From the NCBI GenBank assembly GCA_002320595.1, contig DCKB01000052.1, positions 1 to 9,929 of the forward strand: a stretch of DNA of 9,929 nucleotides, read 5' to 3'. Position 1 is the first letter of the stretch. Every line of letters begins with the position of its first letter. A model generated the notes under the pieces. The model did no database searches, was not told the DNA's origin, and saw only the letters and a list, made by a program, of their open reading frames with translations. This DNA comes from Christensenella sp. UBA1685. GTDB taxonomy: Bacteria > Bacillota > Clostridia > Christensenellales > CAG-138. Below, one piece after another: positions 5,754-9,929 of the stretch. The position numbers were made by a program, and so were the translations under genes.

Positions 5754-8138
5754 TTATGCTCCGGGATATACCTCGCATGCGCGGCGGACGGATTCCATTG
5801 CATCGCGCACATAGAAATCCGCGCCGATGTCGTGTGCGTATTCCTCCGTGAGCACCGCGCCGCCGCACATCACAAGGCAGCCGGGGGCGGATTCGCGCAG
5901 CGCTGCGATGGTGCGCCGCATGCTGGGCACGGTTGTGGTCATGAGCGCGGAAAGGCCGACGAGGCGCGCCCCGTGCGCAACGGCCGCGTCCACAACCGTC
6001 TCCGGAGGCACATCCTTTCCAAGGTCGATCACGCGGAACTGGTAGTTTTCCAAAAGCGCTTTCACGATGTTTTTGCCGATGTCATGCACATCCCCCTGCA
6101 CGGTGGCGACAACGACCGTCCCGCGCCCCACGCCCGCAGCATCGCCCATGTGCGCGCGGATGACCGAGAACGCTGCCTTTGCGGCTTCCGCACACATCAA
6201 AAGCTGCGGCAGAAAGAGCGTGCCGGCTTCAAAGCGTTCCCCCGCGGCGTTGAGCGCGGGCACCATGGATTCCTCAATCACCGCAAGCGGTTCTTTTTGC
6301 TGCAAGGCGCGTTCGGCCGCTTCCTGTGCCGGCTGGCGGAGCCCCTTGAGCACCGCGTCATACAGGCTCATCTGCTGCTGGGCGGGAGCAGGGCTCGGCG
6401 CGGCGGCCGTACCTCCGTAAGCTTCAATGTATGCAGCGCAGGTTTTGTCTGCGCCGAGCAGCGCGGTGCAGGCCCGCGCTGCCTCCATCATGCCGGGGGC
6501 ATGCGGATTGAGGATGGCGGCGGAAAGCCCTGCGCCCAACGCAAGCGCGAAAAAGTTTGCATTCAGGTATCCGCGCGCAGGCAGGCCGAAGGAAACGTTG
6601 GAAACGCCGAGCGAAGTGCAGACGCCAAGCTCATCGTGCAGGCGGCGCACGCATTCAAGCGTAACGCGCGCATTTTCACTGCCGGAACTGATCGTAAGAG
6701 TCAATGGATCGAACAGGAAATCATGCGGCTTGAAGCCGTATTCTGCGCCGCGCGCAAGGATGCGCCGCGCGATGGCAATGCGGCCTTCCGCATCCTCAGG
6801 AATGCCGCGTTCGTCCAGCGTAAGGGCGACGATCACGCCTCCATAGCGCGCTGCAAGCGGAAATACGGCGGACATGCTGCTTTCCTTGCCGCTAACCGAG
6901 TTGATGATCGCTTTGCCGTTGTATACGCGCAGCGCACGGGCAAGCGCATCGGGATCCGCCGAATCGAGCTGAAGCGGAAGATCGGTTACGGCTTGGAGCT
7001 GCTCCGTGAGGGCGGTGAGCACGGCAGGTTCATTCAATTCCGGAAGGCCGGCGTTTACATCCAACGCGTCCACGCCCTGCTCCTGCTGCAGAATGCCTTC
7101 CCGGAGGATCGAATCGTAATCCCCATCCCGGAGCGCCTGCTTCATGCGGGGCTTGCCGGTGGGATTGATGCGCTCGCCGATGAGCACGGGCTTGCCTTCC
7201 CCAAAGCGAACGGCGCGTGCGTAGGAGGAGGCCACGGTCGAACGCTTTTGCGTTATGGGGAGAGGAGCAATGCCCGCACAGCGCTTGGTGAGCGCACGGA
7301 TGTGTGCCGGAGTTGTGCCGCAGCAGCCGCCGAGAAGGCTTGCACCGCGGCGGGCGCAGTCCTCCATCAATGCGGCAAACTCGTCGGGATTCACATCGAA
7401 CACCGTCTCACCGCCGACCTCCCGCGGAAGCCCTGCGTTTGGCTGAAGCAGGATGGGGAGGCTGGATAACGCGCGCAACTCTTCAAGAAACGGCAGCATT
7501 TCGCGCGGGCCCAAACCGCAGTTGAAACCGAGCGCATCCACGCGCAGCCCTTCAAGCAGTGCGGTTATGGACGCAATATCGCCGCCGGTCAGCAATTTCC
7601 CGCGCCGGTCGAGCGTTACCGTGGCGCAGACGGGGAGCGTGCAGCATTCCTTTGCAGCGAGCACCGCAGCTTTAAGCTCATAAGCATCGGACATGGTTTC
7701 GATCAGAACGAGGTCAGCGCCCGCAGCCGCACCCGCTTCGATGGTTTCGCGGAACATGCAAAAAGCGTCTTCAAAGCCGAGATCGCCCAAGGGTTTCAGC
7801 AGCTTTCCCGTCGGCCCGATGTCGAGCGCAACGAAGCGGGCGCGGCCACCGGCCTGCGCGATTGCCGCCCTCGCATTGCGCACGGCAGCCGTTGCGATGC
7901 GAGGGGCAGAATGGCCGGTGCGCGCGAGTTTGTGCGCCGTGCAGCCGAAGGTGTTGGTGGTGACGACATCGCATCCGGCTTCCAGGTAGGCCGCATGCAC
8001 GGAAGTCACTTTATCCGGATGGGTAAGGTTCCAAACATCCGGCGCTTCACCCGCCGGGAGGCCTGCGCTTTGCAGCATGGTGCCCATCGCGCCGTCAAAA
8101 AAAAGCAATTGCCGTTCAAGCAGGTTCTCAAACTTCAT
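5754..8138 (-). CDS. metH: Cobalamin-dependent methionine synthase, short form without activation domain (794 aa)
   Basis: The enzyme transfers methyl from 5-methyl-tetrahydrofolate to homocysteine through cobalamin, in the cytoplasm. Domains in order: homocysteine-binding barrel (about 1-290) with zinc ligands Cys207 (GFNCG) and Cys272-Cys273 (GGCCGTTPAHIRAL); pterin-binding barrel (about 315-570) with GERINPTGK and DVNAG; an Ala/Pro linker (about 577-590); helical cap (about 592-670); and Rossmann cobalamin domain with DVHDIG (683-688), in which His685 is the cobalt ligand. The protein ends there, some 430 residues shorter than E. coli MetH, because the reactivation domain is encoded separately just upstream. 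Start ATG at 8138 has AAAGGA 9 nt upstream and overlaps the previous stop codon as ATGA, indicating translational coupling. Confidence 0.97.
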   Translation of the reverse strand: MKFENLLERQLLFFDGAMGTMLQSAGLPAGEAPDVWNLTHPDKVTSVHAAYLEAGCDVVTTNTFGCTAHKLARTGHSAPRIATAAVRNARAAIAQAGGRARFVALDIGPTGKLLKPLGDLGFEDAFCMFRETIEAGAAAGADLVLIETMSDAYELKAAVLAAKECCTLPVCATVTLDRRGKLLTGGDIASITALLEGLRVDALGFNCGLGPREMLPFLEELRALSSLPILLQPNAGLPREVGGETVFDVNPDEFAALMEDCARRGASLLGGCCGTTPAHIRALTKRCAGIAPLPITQKRSTVASSYARAVRFGEGKPVLIGERINPTGKPRMKQALRDGDYDSILREGILQQEQGVDALDVNAGLPELNEPAVLTALTEQLQAVTDLPLQLDSADPDALARALRVYNGKAIINSVSGKESSMSAVFPLAARYGGVIVALTLDERGIPEDAEGRIAIARRILARGAEYGFKPHDFLFDPLTLTISSGSENARVTLECVRRLHDELGVCTSLGVSNVSFGLPARGYLNANFFALALGAGLSAAILNPHAPGMMEAARACTALLGADKTCAAYIEAYGGTAAAPSPAPAQQQMSLYDAVLKGLRQPAQEAAERALQQKEPLAVIEESMVPALNAAGERFEAGTLFLPQLLMCAEAAKAAFSVIRAHMGDAAGVGRGTVVVATVQGDVHDIGKNIVKALLENYQFRVIDLGKDVPPETVVDAAVAHGARLVGLSALMTTTVPSMRRTIAALRESAPGCLVMCGGAVLTEEYAHDIGADFYVRDAMESVRRACEVYPGA

Positions 8139-8782
8139 TTTTGCGGTTCCTTTCGGTAGTTGCAGGTAAGATGATCGCACAAAGCGCACTTGTGCTCCGG
8201 GCAGGGCTGTTTTTCCGGGCAGAGGCCGATTACGGCCGTGACGGACTTGAGCGGTGTGAGCATGTGCGAGTCCGTTTCAGCGAGGCCGAGCCGTTTATCC
8301 GCTTGGAGCGCCCGGAGCAGGTCTGTTTGGTGTACAACGGAAAAACCGCTGTAACCGGGCGAAAAACGCGGGCGCAAATAAAGCCCCTCCGCTGCGCACT
8401 CCTGTGCAAGGGCGGCGCAGGTATCGTCACAAAAGCATTCGAGCGCGCTTGCCGCGCAGGCCTGCAGCGCAAAGGCGCGCGCAACGTCCAGCTTGGCAAG
8501 CCGCGCCATGGCGCGATCCACTTCGGCGCCAAGCGTTGCCGCAAACAGATATGCCGCACCGCAGCCTGCAAGATGTGCGGCGAGCGCCGCGCAATCAGCC
8601 TGAAACGCACCGAGCGTTACCCTTGTACCGGAAAGCTCCGCCCGCACCCGCAGCACGGCATGGCGCGGCGCCGCAATTGCATCGAGCTGTGCTGCCGCAT
8701 CCCGCAGCAGTGCGGATGTTTGTTCGTCCGGAGCGCCCTTTGCGCCGAGATAGCGCAGCGTTTCCTCTTCGCGGAACTTCAT
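8135..8782 (-). CDS. Stand-alone methionine synthase reactivation-domain protein (215 aa)
   Basis: The protein belongs to the vitamin B12-dependent methionine synthase activation domain family, which binds S-adenosylmethionine and reductively remethylates oxidised cobalamin on MetH. The hallmark RPRFSPGY is at residues 137-144 (the SAM-binding motif of the fused domain) and MLTPLKSVTAVIG at 174-186. After these comes a tail with five cysteines (188, 194, 199, 202, 207) absent from E. coli MetH and reminiscent of a metal or iron-sulfur site; an electron-relay role is inference. Start and stop both lie in ATGA overlaps of 4 nt, with metF upstream and metH downstream. The ribosome site is weak (GGGTAAAACCG), so translation probably depends on coupling to metF. 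In B12 context this gene completes the split MetH. Confidence 0.93.
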   Translation of the reverse strand: MKFREEETLRYLGAKGAPDEQTSALLRDAAAQLDAIAAPRHAVLRVRAELSGTRVTLGAFQADCAALAAHLAGCGAAYLFAATLGAEVDRAMARLAKLDVARAFALQACAASALECFCDDTCAALAQECAAEGLYLRPRFSPGYSGFSVVHQTDLLRALQADKRLGLAETDSHMLTPLKSVTAVIGLCPEKQPCPEHKCALCDHLTCNYRKEPQK

Positions 8783-9639
8783 TCGGTTTTACCCAAAATG
8801 TGGGAAAGGTTCGCCATAATACGTCCGGCGATATCCGGCCGGTTCATGGTATAAAGGTGCACGCCGCGCACGCCGTTTGCAACAAGGTCGATGATCTGCT
8901 CCGTTGCATATGCGATGCCGGCTTCCTCCATGGAGGCGCTGTCGCCGCCAAACCGGTCAAGGATATTCTGGAAACGCGGCGGCAGGGAAGTGCCGCTTAA
9001 ACGGACGATGCGGGCGATTTGCTTTTTGTTGGTCACGGGCATGATCCCTGCAAGCACCGGGATGGCGATCCCCTTTGCATAAAGCTTATAAAGGAAACGG
9101 TAAAGCACGTTGTTGTCAAAAAACATCTGCGTGGTCAGAAAATCACATCCTGCTTCCACCTTTTGCTTCAGGTATGCGATGTCCTCCTCCTGAGAAGCGC
9201 TTTCCACATGCCCTTCCGGGTAGCATGCGCCGCCCACGCAGAAACCGCCGTGCGCGCGGATTTCGCGCACGAGGGCATCCGCGTGCTGGAAGCAGGCATC
9301 CCGCGGCCTGGTTTCCCCTTCGGGAAGGTCGCCGCGCAAAGCGAGCACGTTTTGAACGCTGGCGTCAAGCCGCACGCCGATGTCTGCACGCGTGGCCGAA
9401 ACGCAGGTCAGATGCGCAAGGGCAGTGCAGTTCTGTTCCTCAATATGGCGCGCCATGCGCAAGGTGTTGTGGGAAGTGTTGCCGCTTGCGCCATAAGTGA
9501 CGCTGATGAAATCCGGCGCGAGGCGGGCAGTTTGCTCCACAACCTCGTCCGCGCGGGCAAGATCGGCTCCGGCTTTTGGCGGGAACAGTTCACAGGAAAA
9601 CGTTAAGGGTTTTGATTGCAGCAGCTCCCGAATGAGCAT
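8779..9639 (-). CDS. metF: 5,10-methylenetetrahydrofolate reductase (286 aa)
   Basis: The enzyme reduces 5,10-methylene-tetrahydrofolate to 5-methyl-tetrahydrofolate, the methyl donor for MetH; it is a FAD-containing TIM barrel in the cytoplasm. Family motifs are FSCELFPPK (14-22) with Glu17 corresponding to the catalytic glutamate of E. coli MetF, LALRGDLP (99-106) with Asp104 near the flavin, CYPEGH (139-144), and TTQMFFD (169-175) with folate-binding Gln171. Length is normal. Start ATG at 9639 has AAAGGA about 9 nt upstream. It is first in a three-gene operon; its stop overlaps the next start by 4 nt. Probable promoter at 9754-9783 leaves a leader of about 107 nt with hairpins but no riboswitch that I can identify. 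Confidence 0.97.
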   Translation of the reverse strand: MLIRELLQSKPLTFSCELFPPKAGADLARADEVVEQTARLAPDFISVTYGASGNTSHNTLRMARHIEEQNCTALAHLTCVSATRADIGVRLDASVQNVLALRGDLPEGETRPRDACFQHADALVREIRAHGGFCVGGACYPEGHVESASQEEDIAYLKQKVEAGCDFLTTQMFFDNNVLYRFLYKLYAKGIAIPVLAGIMPVTNKKQIARIVRLSGTSLPPRFQNILDRFGGDSASMEEAGIAYATEQIIDLVANGVRGVHLYTMNRPDIAGRIMANLSHILGKTE

Positions 9640-9747
9640 AACAGAGATTCCTTTCTAAATGCGGAAATAACATGCGCCGCTTTTATGCACGTGCAGCAAG
9701 CATATCAGAAAACCTGCCCCGCATGTGGCAAGACAGGCACAAATATA
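9640..9747 (-). promoter_or_regulatory. metF leader with possible stem-loops
   Basis: The predicted untranslated leader contains complementary segments, including GCTGC pairing with GCGGC (one G-U pair) within ATGC...GCAT flanks around 9675-9703, and CCTG pairing with CAGG around 9713-9737. No T-run follows a stem, so this is not an obvious transcription attenuator. I do not recognise SAM, SAH or cobalamin riboswitch cores in it. Confidence 0.3.
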
Positions 9748-9753
9748 TAATAT

Positions 9754-9783
9754 ATGCTACTGCACGGTGCATTGGCATGTCAA
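9754..9783 (-). promoter_or_regulatory. Probable promoter for the metF-reactivator-metH operon
   Basis: On the minus strand a perfect TTGACA (9778-9783) is followed after 18 bp by TAGCAT (9754-9759). An A/T-only stretch lies immediately downstream (9742-9753), which may aid opening. It is divergent from, and nearly back to back with, the plus-strand promoter at 9799-9827. Confidence 0.5.
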
Positions 9784-9798
9784 GAGCTTTGCGCCGGT

Positions 9799-9827
9799 TT
9801 GACCATTGGACGCTGTAGGATTACAAT
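9799..9827 (+). promoter_or_regulatory. Strong outward promoter spanning the right repeat boundary
   Basis: TTGACC (9799-9804) and TACAAT (9822-9827) are 17 bp apart, close to the sigma-A consensus. The -35 box lies in unique DNA while the -10 box lies inside the inverted repeat, whose similarity begins at 9814. Transcription would start near 9834 and run out of the window. Confidence 0.7.
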
Positions 9828-9875
9828 ACATCTTGGACAGCGAGAAGAAAAAGGATGAAGGATTCGCACAAATCG
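9814..9875 (+). repeat. Right copy of the terminal inverted repeat
   Basis: It matches the minus strand of 1-62 at 59 of 62 positions. The similarity boundary is sharp at 9814 (TGTAGGA). It faces outward, as does the left copy. The sequence continues to the window end with the same A-rich composition, so the repeat probably extends beyond both edges. Two reading frames stay open to the window end (one from ATG 9855, one from TTG 9806), but neither has a clear ribosome site, so I do not call a gene. Confidence 0.85.
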
Positions 9876-9910
9876 GTTATTGTGAGTTTAGGAAAAACAA
9901 CAAGGACCGA
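9873..9910 (+). other. Potential RNA hairpin in the outward leader
   Basis: TCGGT (9873-9877) can pair with ACCGA (9906-9910), and TTGT (9880-9883) with ACAA (9897-9900), giving an interrupted stem around a purine-rich loop. GGA and TCC at 9913-9926 could form another small hairpin. This suits either a structured 5' leader or the end of a mobile element; it is cut off by the window end. Confidence 0.3.
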
Positions 9911-9929
9911 AAGGAAGTGCAAATCCCTC

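Noticed and set aside
5511..7469. A 652-codon open frame on the plus strand opposite metH
   Set aside because: Antisense shadow of metH and the neighbouring gene, low-complexity Arg/Ala/His-rich translation, no recognisable domains.
1..9875. Phase-variable invertible segment between the inverted repeats
   Set aside because: The enclosed genes are core metabolism with their own promoters, about 9.8 kb is large for a phase switch, and no invertase gene is visible.
9835..9929. Cobalamin riboswitch at the right end, suggested by AGGAAGTGCAAATCC-like bases next to B12 genes
   Set aside because: The usual variable stem between the GGGAA and GGTG-type core segments is missing and the 3' half lies outside the window; resemblance is too weak to call, and it is left only as something to test.
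9806..9929. Partial coding sequence running off the right end (two open frames)
   Set aside because: Neither frame has a convincing ribosome site or recognisable motif, and about 25-40 codons in A-rich DNA can stay open by chance.

Overview
The window looks like chromosomal DNA of an anaerobic Bacillota (Clostridia-like, probably gut-associated). This is inferred from strong AGGAGG-type ribosome sites, sigma-A-style promoters, a TipA-type MerR regulator, a split cobalamin methionine synthase and fairly GC-rich codon use (roughly 55-60% by eye). No rRNA, tRNA, CRISPR array or recognisable transposase is present. Genus cannot be fixed from sequence reading alone.

Layout. (1) Positions 1-62 carry one copy of an inverted repeat whose partner lies at 9814-9875. 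(2) 157-958, plus strand: a small phage-type hypothetical gene and a low-molecular-weight protein tyrosine phosphatase. (3) 959-1282: a gene-free stretch packed with stem-loops and bounded by two near-identical terminator-like hairpins. (4) 1283-2047, minus: a MerR/TipA-type regulator with its own long-spacer promoter and operator dyad. (5) 2230-4932, minus: purB and purA, the two dedicated steps of AMP synthesis (purB also acts earlier in IMP synthesis), ending in a strong terminator. (6) 5099-5650, minus: a small single-pass membrane protein of unknown function with its own promoter. (7) 5754-9639, minus: metF, a stand-alone methionine synthase reactivation-domain protein and a short metH, joined by two 4-nt ATGA overlaps.

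How the genes work together. MetF makes 5-methyl-tetrahydrofolate. MetH passes the methyl group through cobalamin to homocysteine. The small protein between them is a separate copy of the reactivation domain that is fused to MetH in E. coli. The three reading frames are translationally coupled, so one transcript supplies a complete B12-dependent methionine-forming module. PurA and PurB form an independent AMP-branch operon.

Most interesting points: outward-facing inverted repeats at both ends with sharp similarity boundaries (mobile-element ends or duplicated promoter-leaders); a TipA-like gene that appears to encode both a full-length regulator and a short ligand-binding isoform; the split and coupled MetH system with a cysteine-rich tail on the reactivation protein; and the structured intergenic block at 1031-1278.
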